Shown here one piece after another: positions 1-8,905 of a DNA stretch of 64,000 bases. The position numbers were made by a program, and so were the translations under genes. Source of the stretch: Bacillus sp. A301a_S52 (GTDB lineage Bacteria; Bacillota; Bacilli; Bacillales; Salisediminibacteriaceae); contig JABXYP010000001.1 in assembly GCA_024701455.1 (NCBI GenBank), positions 3,104,001 to 3,168,000 of the forward strand, in the 5' to 3' direction. The notes below the pieces were generated by a model. It did not search any database and was not told where the DNA came from. It was given only the letters and a program-made list of their open reading frames with translations. The stretch's first letter is position 1, and the number at the start of each line of letters is the position of its first letter.

Positions 1-3000
1 TGGTTCCAGTAAGGGCCACGAGGGTTACTCTGATAAAACACGTGGTATTGTCCATTAAAATAAAACGGACCACCCGGCTCATTTTGCCAGTGAACAGGCG
101 GAGCTGCATGATATTGCGGTCGGTGCGGATCATTTGCCAAAATACTACGATCGATGCGCATATTAGGGGTCGGCAAGTTCCCACCGACTTGGTCGAGATA
201 CCGCTCATATTCTTGTTGAACCTCCTCAGGAGATAGAGCCCGACCTCTTAGCTTCACCTCATCCAAAAGGCCGCTAAACATGTTGAGCGTGAAACCGTAC
301 AACCACATACCTTGGTTATTCTTAGCGATTTTTAACGGCGTTGCGCTCGGTTTAATCAACGCCCCTTTCGGAAAATCACGCGAGGCTACCTTTTCTCCAT
401 TTAAATAAAGAACCACTTCCCCTGTCGAGCTTCGATAAGTAGCTGCAATGTACGACCATTCTTCAAGCGGAAGGGCAACATCTGACATTACTTCAAACCA
501 CTCTTCACCTGTACCAAGCTCTAAGCCCCACGTACCGTGACGATAATGGCCGAAAATGAAACCCTCCTTCTTCTCCCGATCATGCTGGTTAATAATAGCG
601 GACAAACGTCCCTCATCCCCGTGCTCGAAGTTTCTTGGTGCCACCCAAGCCTCAAGCGTGATCTCGTCTTCAGGAACGGGGATATGATGAGGCGGACTCT
701 CGATCCATGTGGAGTAACCGTCAAACAACAGCGTTCCGTTTTCAATCCCATCATTTCTCCACATCGGATCACGCGGAGGTTGATAAACTCCTTCATTTAA
801 AAAATAATCGATTCTCTGCTTTCTTCCGGTTACTTGCTCTTTCGTATGTTTTCCTTCTTGTTCATCAAAGGACCAATGTCCAAGCAAGTTTCGAGAAAAT
901 GTGGAGTTATATACATTGAAATCATCCACGTTAATGTGACCCCAAGGTCCTATTGCATCATCCACAATCTTGATGTACACTTCCTCTCCCACATAGGCCG
1001 ACGCATCCCAGAATACTCGTTGATATGTCTCTGAATTACGCCCGGTCGCTCTAAATAATTCTTCCCCATCGGCTACCCGAACGAGAGCGACATAGAGGTT
1101 TGCACTGTCATCACCCCCACCGATTAAAAAGTCGATCCCGCCGTTCCCGCTTAAGATAAACGGACTTGAGTGCAATTCTCCCGTTGCTTCGTCTCCAGCT
1201 GCTTTAAATCCCCAAAGATGATAGTCACCCGCTTGATCAAATGTGCCGCCATCGCTCCAATGCGTGTCTCGCACTAGGCTTTCCGGACCGTAGGCATTAC
1301 CACTAACAACCTCCCAGCCGCGAATCCGATCAGGATGAAGAGCGCTATACTCAAAATCATGGTTGAAAATGCCTGGCTCCACATTTCCATGCAATGAAGC
1401 GGTCGGCGGAACGTTGACGTCGTCTAGATTCAGGTGCCCTTCTGTTGACTGATCGACAATTTCAATGTAATACACGTCGCCCACATAAGCAGAGGCATCC
1501 CAATGAACCCGGTGGTATGTGTCATTGCCGTGCCCCGTCTCTTTCATCACAACCTCCCCATCCTCAGCTCGGACGAGAGCTACGTATAAATTTTCAATGT
1601 CTTCATCTCCACCGATCAGAAAATCGATCTGGCCATCTCCACCTAATGTAAACGTTTGGGAGCGCATCACACCGACCTTGGAATCATCACCTCTTCCACC
1701 CCATATGTGCCACAGATTATTTTGCTTAAACGGCTGTTTGTTCCAATAATCAGTTTCGTCGGTAACCGCTCCATCGCTAAAGGCGTCTCCGCGAACAACC
1801 GTCCAGCCCGTTAAATCACCTGTTTCAAAGCTAGGATTCTCCATTTCATATGGTCCTTCTTTTTTTTCTTGATTGAACACTTGAATATCATCAAGATTAA
1901 TATGGCCGAACCTGCCAGAATGCCTATCGACCACTTTTAAAAACATCGCTTCACCTAAATAATCAGAAGCGTCCCAAGTCACCTGTTGATATCGCTCATC
2001 ATTGTGACCGGTTGCCCGAAACAATTCTTTTCCATCGGACGCCCTAACTAAAGCGACGTAGAGCCGCTCTTCGTCTTCTCCACCGCCAATGCGAAAATGA
2101 ATCGTTCCATCTCCGCCTAGCTTAAATAAGCTAGAGGTCATCATCCCTGCACGAACATCCGCCCGTTCTTCGTTTGCACCAGAAAATCCCCACAAATGGT
2201 AGCTGCCTTGATGACCAAAACGACCACCCCAGTACTTCTCCTGGTCGGTGACAACTCCTTCAAAGGCGCGTCCAAATGTCGTCCAGCCCGTGAGATCCCC
2301 CGTTTCAAAGTCTGGATTTTCAATGTCATTTGGGAGCTCTTCTACGTTGATTTCATTCGGATCAATACCGAAGCTACGCTTAAATTCCTGCGGATAACTT
2401 GGAGTAAATTCTGCACGAGATAAAGGATAGATTTCGAGATTTTTTACATAAATTTCGCCTTCATCGCCAAACAACTCGACTCCCAAGCTGTCGTGATCAG
2501 GAAAAATTTGCTCGGTAAATACAACCTCGCCCTCATTGAAAAACACTTCAACTGAGGATCGGTCAACCAATAAATGAACTTTGACCGTTTCTGCTTCATG
2601 AAAAGAGGCCATATGCTTCGCAGAGAAGTCTGGATGGAAATGGACCTCGCCTGATTGCGTTCGATCAACATACACACTGTTTTCCGACCGATCAAGGCCA
2701 ACACCCGTCCATTGCCCTTCACCTTTTCTAACTAGAAATCCTAGTTCGTTCGCCGTTGTTTTCGTCAAATCGATTTCAGCAATGATTTCGAGCGTGTCCC
2801 CTTCAGCTTCAGCAAGGAGCTCATTGGAACTAGAAACGCTCTGATCAGCCCAACTTAGCTTATCCCCGCGAAGGCTTCGAAGTTCTTCAACGGGAGATTG
2901 TGTTAACACAAGTTCGTCGTCTACTTCCTTTAATGATAGCTCCCTTGGAACGGTCATTGCGCTCCGCCAAGGATCGGTTGGGGTCTCCCCACCATAATGA

Positions 3001-3992
3001 GGCGTGCTCATCCAGCCAAGTAAAATGGAACGATCGTCAGGGGCATTGCTCCACGTCACCCCTGCATACATGTCAGATCCAAAGTCAAGCCAGCGTATTT
3101 CCTCTTCATCCGGGGTAAAATGTGCACCGTCAAAATCGCCGATAAAATAGCCCATTCCTTGGCTCCCCGTTGGACCGTTGGCTACACTTGTGATCAGTAC
3201 CCATTTATGCTCGTTTCCTTGTTCGTTTATTGGGAGTTTTATAAGGTCCGTACATTCCCAAATCCCAAGGTCCCCATTGATTTCTGCCGTCTCAAATCGG
3301 CCCTCCTGTGTCCATTCCCTTAGATTAGGAGAAGAATAGAAGTCGGCTTGCTTCCCCGTGGCAATGACCATCCGCCATTCATGTGATTCCTCATGCCAAA
3401 ACACCTTCGGATCGCGGAAAACGCCGTCACCTCCGTTGCTTCCTTTTGCTTCGTCGGGCATCTCAATGACAGGATTTCCTTCGTACGTTTCCCACGTCCG
3501 TCCTTTATCATTGCTGTAGGCGAGACCCACTGTTTGATCGTCCTGACCAAACTCATACGTAAAAATCGCGACTAAAACCGGCGTTTCACCTGATTGAAGG
3601 CCGCTCGTATTTTTCTCATCAACGACGGCACTTCCAGACCAAATAAAGCCATGTTCATCAGGGTATAACGCAATCGGTTGGTGCTCCCAGTTGACGAGGT
3701 CCGTACTGATGGCATGCCCCCAATACATCGGTCCCCAAACCGTTTCTGTCGGGTTATGCTGGTAAAATAAGTGATATTCCCCGTCAAGATACACCATTCC
3801 ATTCGGATCGTTCATCCAATTCTGTTCAGGTGTAAAGTGAAATTTCGGCCGATATTTTTCATCATAATAATTCAAAGAACCACTCCCTTCAGCTTCCACT
3901 TCCCCACTTGCACGAACATCTAATAACTGTTGGCTTAACATTAATATAATCAGCAACACAATAAACCATCGATTAGGTGAATCCCTTTTCAT
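1..3992 (-). CDS. Secreted multidomain fructanase, two GH32 domains (C-terminus outside window)
   Basis: One open frame runs from ATG at 3992 to the window edge, 1330 codons without a stop. AAAGGAG lies about 10 nt upstream. Residues 1-30 form a signal peptide, so export is expected. A canonical GH32 domain follows: WMNDPNG near residue 60 (nucleophile Asp), RDP near 192, and a WEC acid/base motif near 246, then the usual beta-sandwich to about 505. Three tandem modules of about 159 residues start near 556, 715 and 873 (NPDFETGDLTGW-type openings, YHLWG and LYVALVRA cores), probably carbohydrate-binding. A LamG domain spans about 1034-1265. A second GH32 domain opens near 1281 (HRPQYH) but reads WQNEPGG, with Glu1305 where the nucleophile Asp should be. 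The last two parts resemble the protein at 4146-6413. GH32 predicts levan or inulin hydrolysis; substrate and final length are unknown. Confidence 0.93.
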   Translation of the reverse strand, partial: MKRDSPNRWFIVLLIILMLSQQLLDVRASGEVEAEGSGSLNYYDEKYRPKFHFTPEQNWMNDPNGMVYLDGEYHLFYQHNPTETVWGPMYWGHAISTDLVNWEHQPIALYPDEHGFIWSGSAVVDEKNTSGLQSGETPVLVAIFTYEFGQDDQTVGLAYSNDKGRTWETYEGNPVIEMPDEAKGSNGGDGVFRDPKVFWHEESHEWRMVIATGKQADFYSSPNLREWTQEGRFETAEINGDLGIWECTDLIKLPINEQGNEHKWVLITSVANGPTGSQGMGYFIGDFDGAHFTPDEEEIRWLDFGSDMYAGVTWSNAPDDRSILLGWMSTPHYGGETPTDPWRSAMTVPRELSLKEVDDELVLTQSPVEELRSLRGDKLSWADQSVSSSNELLAEAEGDTLEIIAEIDLTKTTANELGFLVRKGEGQWTGVGLDRSENSVYVDRTQSGEVHFHPDFSAKHMASFHEAETVKVHLLVDRSSVEVFFNEGEVVFTEQIFPDHDSLGVELFGDEGEIYVKNLEIYPLSRAEFTPSYPQEFKRSFGIDPNEINVEELPNDIENPDFETGDLTGWTTFGRAFEGVVTDQEKYWGGRFGHQGSYHLWGFSGANEERADVRAGMMTSSLFKLGGDGTIHFRIGGGEDEERLYVALVRASDGKELFRATGHNDERYQQVTWDASDYLGEAMFLKVVDRHSGRFGHINLDDIQVFNQEKKEGPYEMENPSFETGDLTGWTVVRGDAFSDGAVTDETDYWNKQPFKQNNLWHIWGGRGDDSKVGVMRSQTFTLGGDGQIDFLIGGDEDIENLYVALVRAEDGEVVMKETGHGNDTYHRVHWDASAYVGDVYYIEIVDQSTEGHLNLDDVNVPPTASLHGNVEPGIFNHDFEYSALHPDRIRGWEVVSGNAYGPESLVRDTHWSDGGTFDQAGDYHLWGFKAAGDEATGELHSSPFILSGNGGIDFLIGGGDDSANLYVALVRVADGEELFRATGRNSETYQRVFWDASAYVGEEVYIKIVDDAIGPWGHINVDDFNVYNSTFSRNLLGHWSFDEQEGKHTKEQVTGRKQRIDYFLNEGVYQPPRDPMWRNDGIENGTLLFDGYSTWIESPPHHIPVPEDEITLEAWVAPRNFEHGDEGRLSAIINQHDREKKEGFIFGHYRHGTWGLELGTGEEWFEVMSDVALPLEEWSYIAATYRSSTGEVVLYLNGEKVASRDFPKGALIKPSATPLKIAKNNQGMWLYGFTLNMFSGLLDEVKLRGRALSPEEVQQEYERYLDQVGGNLPTPNMRIDRSILANDPHRPQYHAAPPVHWQNEPGGPFYFNGQYHVFYQSNPRGPYWN
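1372..2325 (-). repeat. Tandem ~477-bp coding repeats within the fructanase, copies 1 and 2
   Basis: Two consecutive modules begin near 2325 and 1848, with a third starting near 1372 and ending near 925. Each opens with an (E)NP(D/S)FETGDLTGW-like motif and contains LGGDG, an IGG(G/D)(E/D)D motif, LYVALVRA and HxNxDD near the end. The copies differ throughout, so this is an old protein-level duplication, not a recent DNA repeat. They resemble beta-sandwich carbohydrate-binding modules in general shape, but I cannot assign a CBM family by eye. Confidence 0.8.
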
Positions 3993-4045
3993 TAAAATCT
4001 ATCTCCTTTTATTAGGATAGTAAAACAAAGGATAAAACCCACCTT

Positions 4046-4095
4046 AAAAATCGTTTAATCGTTGTTTAATCCGCTTTTAATAAATCGCTTTCATT
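4046..4095 (-). promoter_or_regulatory. Candidate cre site and LacI half-site upstream of the secreted fructanase
   Basis: Read on the minus strand, 4081-4095 gives ATGAAAGCGATTTA, one mismatch from the CcpA cre consensus. The AATCGTTTA core at 4049-4057 matches the core of the proposed LacI operators at 12532 and 13627, although its flanks do not. Together they suggest that the secreted enzyme has its own promoter in the 153-bp gap after the upstream gene. No clear -10/-35 pair was identified. Confidence 0.4.
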
Positions 4096-4145
4096 TCATC
4101 TATACCTTTCTCCCATGACGCAAAAGCAGTAGGGGATAGCACCTG

Positions 4146-6413
4146 TTAAGCGTAAATTCCGTTCAACTCCCAAACGGCCATCGACTCCACCACGAGCGCT
4201 TTGTCCCCAAAGAGCGATAGCCCCTTTGCGCTCGCCAATGTAGGGTATACTCGGGTCGTTAAACTGTTCACGTCATTCATATACGCTTCAATGATCGACT
4301 TATCTAAAAACACTCGCAGCCTAAGCGGTTCATTTTTGGCAATCCTTGTCGCTCCACCTTGAACTCCCGTTGTTTTTTCATGCTGATCAAGCGTTGTCTT
4401 ACTCCGGTCGACGGAAAAAACTTGGGTGGAAAAGTCATAATAAAGCAACGTCTCCTCCTTACGATCATCGGACTGACGGACGTACAAGCCGCAGCACCCT
4501 TCCTCTCGGCCTTGAAACGTCACTTGAATTTCCAACATATCCCCTGAGATGGCCTTTAACGCTTGATTGACGTCGGCGACCGTTTTCTGACTCACATCAA
4601 GTAATTTCTTTTTACGAAGGGTCTCTACTTCTATGATCGGCCTGAATTTTAGTCGAGCATCTCCCGCTAAGTAAAGCTCAACAGGCAACCCGCCATTGTG
4701 GGCCCAACCCGAAGCGTATTCATACTCGATCGACCGTTCCCCTTGAGCAATTGTAAAAAGAATCAGACGTCCAGTCTTTGGATCGATCATCGCCGAAGGT
4801 CCAGTAAAGTGAAAATCACCTAAATCAACTAGCTGCGGCTCTTCCTCCTCAGGAAGAAAACGTCCGTTTTCACGATCCCACGTCCCGATCCAGTAAAAAA
4901 CCTCCACATCCGCCTCATCGCCTATTGGACTAATGATGAAAATGTGCTTTTCTTTCCCGCTATTATCCATTCCGAGCGGAAGCAAAATCGGGAGCTCCCA
5001 CACCCTCCCTAAAAAAGGGTACTTCGCTGGATCAGTTACGTAGAGTGGGCCTTTAAACGTCCATTCATATAAATCGTTCGATTCAAATAACAGCGCTGTT
5101 CCACCCCGGCCGTTGATCCCAGAGCCAACTAGTTGGTACCAGATCGCCCCTTCTTTCCAAACAAACGGATCGCGAAAACCATCGTCATCTAAATCGAACC
5201 CTTCTGGCTGAATCAATACAGGCTCTGAGTGCTTAATCCATTTCTTAAGCTCTATGTCGCCATCTTGCTTCACGGTACTTCGCGCTAAGCCGATCCGCTG
5301 ATTCGGAAGACAGCGATAATCACCAGCAGTAAAAAATAAAACTGGAACTCCTTCTTCATCATAATGGGCACATCCTGACCATGTTCCATCAGGGTCCACA
5401 TGATCTTTTTCAGGTGAAAGGGCAACAGACATATCACGCCAATGGATCAAATCCTCACTAATCCAATGGCCCCAATGAATGTTCCCCCAATACGGCCCTT
5501 GTGGATTGTGCTGATAGAAAAGGTGATACCGCCCTTTATAGTAAAGCGGGGCATGGGGCTCATTCATCCAGTGTCCCGGCGGCGAAAGGTGGTATTGGGG
5601 TCGGTGGACATCGGATGCAAAATCTTCACGCTGAATCGCCATATCCTTTTCAGAAATTTCCGGGATAAGCCCCTGGTGGATAGACAAATATGATCGCAAT
5701 TCCATAAGAAGCTCTTCTTGCGTTAACCCACGGCTATATATGCGGATATCATCGATCAAGCCACTAAACATTCCGAGTGAAAATGTATCGTCGACCATCT
5801 TCGGATCATTGTGCTTTCCAATGAGCAAGTCCGCATCAGCAAAAGCAATCGGAACGCCTTCCTCTCCGTATGTTTTCGCCACTTGTATTCCATTTAAATA
5901 GAGAGCCATAAAGCCGTCCGTAAAATCATAGGTGGCCGCAACATGCGTCCATTTGTTTTTAGGCACCGTGACCTCCCTACTAGAAACTTTCAACCAACCC
6001 TTCGCTAATCCGACGTGAAACGCCACCACGCCATGGGATTTAAAGCCAAGGATAAACCCTGTCTTATCCTTCGGTACATGCTGATTGACAAGCGCCGCCA
6101 TTACATCTTCATCAATGCTGCCATAGGAATGAGGAGCGAGCCACACGGATATGGTGAGCCCCTCTTTTAAAGGTGGGAACGCCTCTTTCTCCCTTTTCAC
6201 ATATGTCGAATACCCATCAAACCACAACGCATGCCCACTAATCCCCTGTCGTCTTTTAATCGTTCGATTAGGCTGAAACATAGCCTGATGGAATACGTGA
6301 TGAACCGCGTCTTCGATGTGTTGAACCTTATCTCGAATCACGTGACCTTCTCGTTCGTTAAACGGCCAATGGGCCAAAAGAGCATGATCAATCGAACCTG
6401 TTACACCTCTCAC
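4146..6413 (-). CDS. LamG + GH32 fructosyl-hydrolase-like protein with Glu at the nucleophile position
   Basis: The 755-residue protein starts at GTG 6413 behind GGAGGGGG. No signal peptide is visible, so it is probably cytoplasmic. Residues about 10-235 form a LamG/concanavalin-like domain. From about 268 comes a five-bladed GH32 propeller with HRPQYH, then WMNEPHAP. Glu285 replaces the catalytic Asp of WMNDPNG. Asp415 of RDP and Glu473 (WELP, replacing WEC) are kept, so two of three catalytic acids are present. A GH32 C-terminal sandwich ends the protein. It matches the C-terminal part of the secreted fructanase next door and shares the operon with the sugar importer. It may hydrolyse or transglycosylate imported fructo-oligosaccharides or fructose anhydrides; the Glu leaves activity and specificity open. 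Confidence 0.88.
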   Translation of the reverse strand: MRGVTGSIDHALLAHWPFNEREGHVIRDKVQHIEDAVHHVFHQAMFQPNRTIKRRQGISGHALWFDGYSTYVKREKEAFPPLKEGLTISVWLAPHSYGSIDEDVMAALVNQHVPKDKTGFILGFKSHGVVAFHVGLAKGWLKVSSREVTVPKNKWTHVAATYDFTDGFMALYLNGIQVAKTYGEEGVPIAFADADLLIGKHNDPKMVDDTFSLGMFSGLIDDIRIYSRGLTQEELLMELRSYLSIHQGLIPEISEKDMAIQREDFASDVHRPQYHLSPPGHWMNEPHAPLYYKGRYHLFYQHNPQGPYWGNIHWGHWISEDLIHWRDMSVALSPEKDHVDPDGTWSGCAHYDEEGVPVLFFTAGDYRCLPNQRIGLARSTVKQDGDIELKKWIKHSEPVLIQPEGFDLDDDGFRDPFVWKEGAIWYQLVGSGINGRGGTALLFESNDLYEWTFKGPLYVTDPAKYPFLGRVWELPILLPLGMDNSGKEKHIFIISPIGDEADVEVFYWIGTWDRENGRFLPEEEEPQLVDLGDFHFTGPSAMIDPKTGRLILFTIAQGERSIEYEYASGWAHNGGLPVELYLAGDARLKFRPIIEVETLRKKKLLDVSQKTVADVNQALKAISGDMLEIQVTFQGREEGCCGLYVRQSDDRKEETLLYYDFSTQVFSVDRSKTTLDQHEKTTGVQGGATRIAKNEPLRLRVFLDKSIIEAYMNDVNSLTTRVYPTLASAKGLSLFGDKALVVESMAVWELNGIYA

Positions 6414-6483
6414 AAGCTTCCCCCTCCATCTCTCATATTAATGCCGGAACAGTTGATTCAGATCGGGCTCATAGACTTGCTGC

Positions 6484-6643
6484 TTATAAAACGAACCTTC
6501 AATCAGTGGGAGTTTTCGTTCTTCTCCCACTAATTGGTAGTTGAGTGAATCAGGACATTAGCGTCCGTTATCTCCCGCTTAAATAGATTTATCTCCGCTC
6601 TCTATTTTGAGGCGGGAGTTTTACGGACGCTTATTGTGATAAA
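6484..6643 (+). repeat. Dispersed intergenic repeat, full two-hairpin copy (R1)
   Basis: The most complete copy of a family seen elsewhere in the window. It starts with the ATAAAACGAACCTTCAATCA type of left end. Hairpin 1 pairs AGTGGGAG (6505-6512) with CTCCCACT (6524-6531). A GAGTGAATCAGGACATTA linker follows. Hairpin 2 pairs GCGTCCGT (6561-6568) with ACGGACGC (6623-6630), with inner arms CTCCCGC/GCGGGAG and AAATAGA/TCTATTT. The right-end TTATTGTGATAAA overlaps the last codons and stop of the solute-binding protein gene (stop at 6631-6633). Confidence 0.85.
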
Positions 6644-8235
6644 TTTTCGTTAAAACGATCGAGGCCTTCTTGATAAATCTCCATTAATTCATCAAGCCCC
6701 ATTCTCTCAAGCTGGTTCACATACGAATCCCATTCTTCCTCAACTCCGCCATTTAACAACCAAAGGGCTTGTTGCTGATTCACGAAATCTAAAATTTCCA
6801 TTTCCAAACGGTTGATACGGTCAAGCTCTTCCTCTGTGAAAAAGATATCTGGATAGTTCTCTTCCACTAAATAAGGAGCATACACTTCTTCAATGTCGTT
6901 CAGACGCTGCTTTGCACGCGGTTCCATATCGACAACCGTTCCGAAGTGCTCAGCCAATACAGCAGTTGGACCGTTCGGTGCTACTTTTTGTCGAATCTCG
7001 CCCATCGCTTCGCCTTCGTCTAGCTCTTTGTTGATAAGCATCCCATTCTCATCTTCCTCATAAATGATCCCAATCGGTCCCCAGCTTATTTGCGCTGACA
7101 TTTTTGGCTCATAGAGCTGGTCGACCCAGCGCATCGTAATTTCCGGATGCTTGTTCGCAGATGTAATCACGAACGCACCTCTATCGTATTCGGAATAATT
7201 CGATCGACCGACCATTTGGTGACCATTTGGCCCTTCTAGCGGTGGAAGGAGCACATAGTCGTCCGCACGTTCGGGCCCGACAATTTCTTCTGTCTCCCAC
7301 CAAATGTAGGCGCCTAGTGTTGGTGGGTTCGTTTTCCCTTTGGCAAAATATTGACTGACATCATGGGTGAACGCTTCTGGATCGATTAGCCCTTCATCCA
7401 CCCAATCATGGAAATAGGCAATCGCTTCTTTATACTCTGGTTGTATGGCTGTAAAAATCACCTTACCATCCAGAATAATGCGATGATCTACATTATCTGG
7501 AATCCCGAAGGCAGCAAACATATCACCGAAGTTTCCTGTCCAGTGATTGTGCATAAAGCTAAAAGGAATGACATCCTTCTTTCCAGTGCCATTCGGATCT
7601 TCATCGCGAAAGGCTCTGAGCACGTCACCCAGTTCATCAAGGGTGGCTGGCGTCTCAAGTCCGAGTTCATCCAGCCAAGACTTGTTGATCGATGTAAAGT
7701 TCGGTACAGCGCTTAACCCCATCTCTTCCGCTTTCGGTAACGAATAAATGTGACCATCAGGAGCCGTCACCATACTTTTTATCTCTGGGCGTTGCTCAAA
7801 GATGTTTTGCAAGTTGGGCGCGTACTCCTCAATTAATTCTTCCAACGGAATGATTGTACCTGCTTGACCGTATTTGACAATTTCATGATCGGAAAACTCA
7901 GCGTTATAAAAAGCATCAGGAAGATCATTGCTCGCAAGCATTAAATTTTTCCGTTCTTCATAACCATCTCCCGGGATATTATCCCAAGCGATATGAACAT
8001 TGGTTATCTCCTCTAACGTTTGAATGATTTCCATTTCGTTGTAATCTGGAGCTAGTGGCGCTTTTGGCGAGACAAATTTTAACGTCATTTTTTCATCGAC
8101 GATCGGCAAGCCCTCTTGATGGAACTCATGGTCTCCTTCACCACCGCCCTCCTGACTGCCAGTGTTGTTTGAACACGCTATTCCCCCTACCATCATTGCC
8201 ATCATTAGTAAACATACAACTAATAGTTTCCTCAT
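6631..8235 (-). CDS. Sugar ABC transporter solute-binding lipoprotein (LplA/YtcQ-like)
   Basis: 534 residues, ATG at 8235 with GGAGG upstream. The N-terminus is a lipoprotein signal peptide ending in GGIAC, so the mature protein should be lipid-anchored on the outer face of the membrane. Length and sequence character fit the large family-1 extracellular solute-binding proteins that work with LplB/LplC-type permeases. It lies downstream of its two permeases and a YesL protein in the same operon, and GH32 enzymes flank the set, so fructo-oligosaccharides are the likely ligand; this is inferred from context. The last four codons (NLSQ) and the stop lie inside the right end of a dispersed repeat. 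Confidence 0.9.
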   Translation of the reverse strand: MRKLLVVCLLMMAMMVGGIACSNNTGSQEGGGEGDHEFHQEGLPIVDEKMTLKFVSPKAPLAPDYNEMEIIQTLEEITNVHIAWDNIPGDGYEERKNLMLASNDLPDAFYNAEFSDHEIVKYGQAGTIIPLEELIEEYAPNLQNIFEQRPEIKSMVTAPDGHIYSLPKAEEMGLSAVPNFTSINKSWLDELGLETPATLDELGDVLRAFRDEDPNGTGKKDVIPFSFMHNHWTGNFGDMFAAFGIPDNVDHRIILDGKVIFTAIQPEYKEAIAYFHDWVDEGLIDPEAFTHDVSQYFAKGKTNPPTLGAYIWWETEEIVGPERADDYVLLPPLEGPNGHQMVGRSNYSEYDRGAFVITSANKHPEITMRWVDQLYEPKMSAQISWGPIGIIYEEDENGMLINKELDEGEAMGEIRQKVAPNGPTAVLAEHFGTVVDMEPRAKQRLNDIEEVYAPYLVEENYPDIFFTEEELDRINRLEMEILDFVNQQQALWLLNGGVEEEWDSYVNQLERMGLDELMEIYQEGLDRFNENLSQ

Positions 8236-8262
8236 TTACATGTGCCTCCTTCTTATGGATCG

Positions 8263-8874
8263 TTACCCTTGAAACCCGTCGTATGCTGCCCCTACATTTT
8301 TGAACGCTTCATAACAAAGGACATATATCGCATAGCACATAAAACTCGTCATGAAGGCCATCAACACAGGGATCTGATAAATGAAATATCCAGCTAAAAC
8401 GATAACGCCCACGTTCAAACTTGTATATTTAAGTTGACTTGTGGCGATCAAAAACGCATTGCGAACTAAATGCACGACCGGCAAGTCAAAATGAACAACA
8501 ACCGGAAATAAATACACCGTCGTAAAGCTGAAAAGGATCAACACAAACCCAATAAGTACTGCGAGCCCGAGATTGACAATTGACCCCATCGGATCTAGCA
8601 ATGGTAGATTGGCTAGTAAAAGCCCCGAGAGCGGTAGCCAGCTCAAGGTGAGACCGATGCTAACTTTTATGTTTTTCCGCCAATGATAAATAAATGGTTT
8701 CAACACATTTGTCTCTTTTCTCATATGCCAATCGCGAAGCACACCAAACATCGCTAATGTGGCCGGAATGAATGTAATAACAGGTAAGCAAGCGAGAAGC
8801 CATAACAAGTTCAAAAGAAAGAAATTCACGCAGCGTTCTACTAGTTGATAGAGCTTGGAATCTAACAAACTCAT
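8263..8874 (-). CDS. YesL-family (DUF624) membrane protein
   Basis: 203 residues with about five hydrophobic segments (about 15-40, 75-95, 100-130, 155-180 and 180-200). The opening LLNLLWLLACLPVITFIPAT and the GVLRDWHMRK stretch are typical of DUF624 proteins. These small membrane proteins are repeatedly encoded beside LplABC-type sugar importers and glycoside hydrolases in Firmicutes, but their biochemical role is not established. Here it sits between permease C and the solute-binding protein, consistent with an accessory role in oligosaccharide uptake. Confidence 0.85.
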   Translation of the reverse strand: MSLLDSKLYQLVERCVNFFLLNLLWLLACLPVITFIPATLAMFGVLRDWHMRKETNVLKPFIYHWRKNIKVSIGLTLSWLPLSGLLLANLPLLDPMGSIVNLGLAVLIGFVLILFSFTTVYLFPVVVHFDLPVVHLVRNAFLIATSQLKYTSLNVGVIVLAGYFIYQIPVLMAFMTSFMCYAIYVLCYEAFKNVGAAYDGFQG

Positions 8875-8905
8875 CGGTCACCCCTCCTTTTACCACGCTG
8901 GAATA

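Noticed and set aside
1..3992. Many short overlapping frames, suggesting a decayed gene
   Set aside because: The frame beginning at 3992 is open without interruption to position 1 and encodes recognisable domains; the short frames are other-frame shadows.
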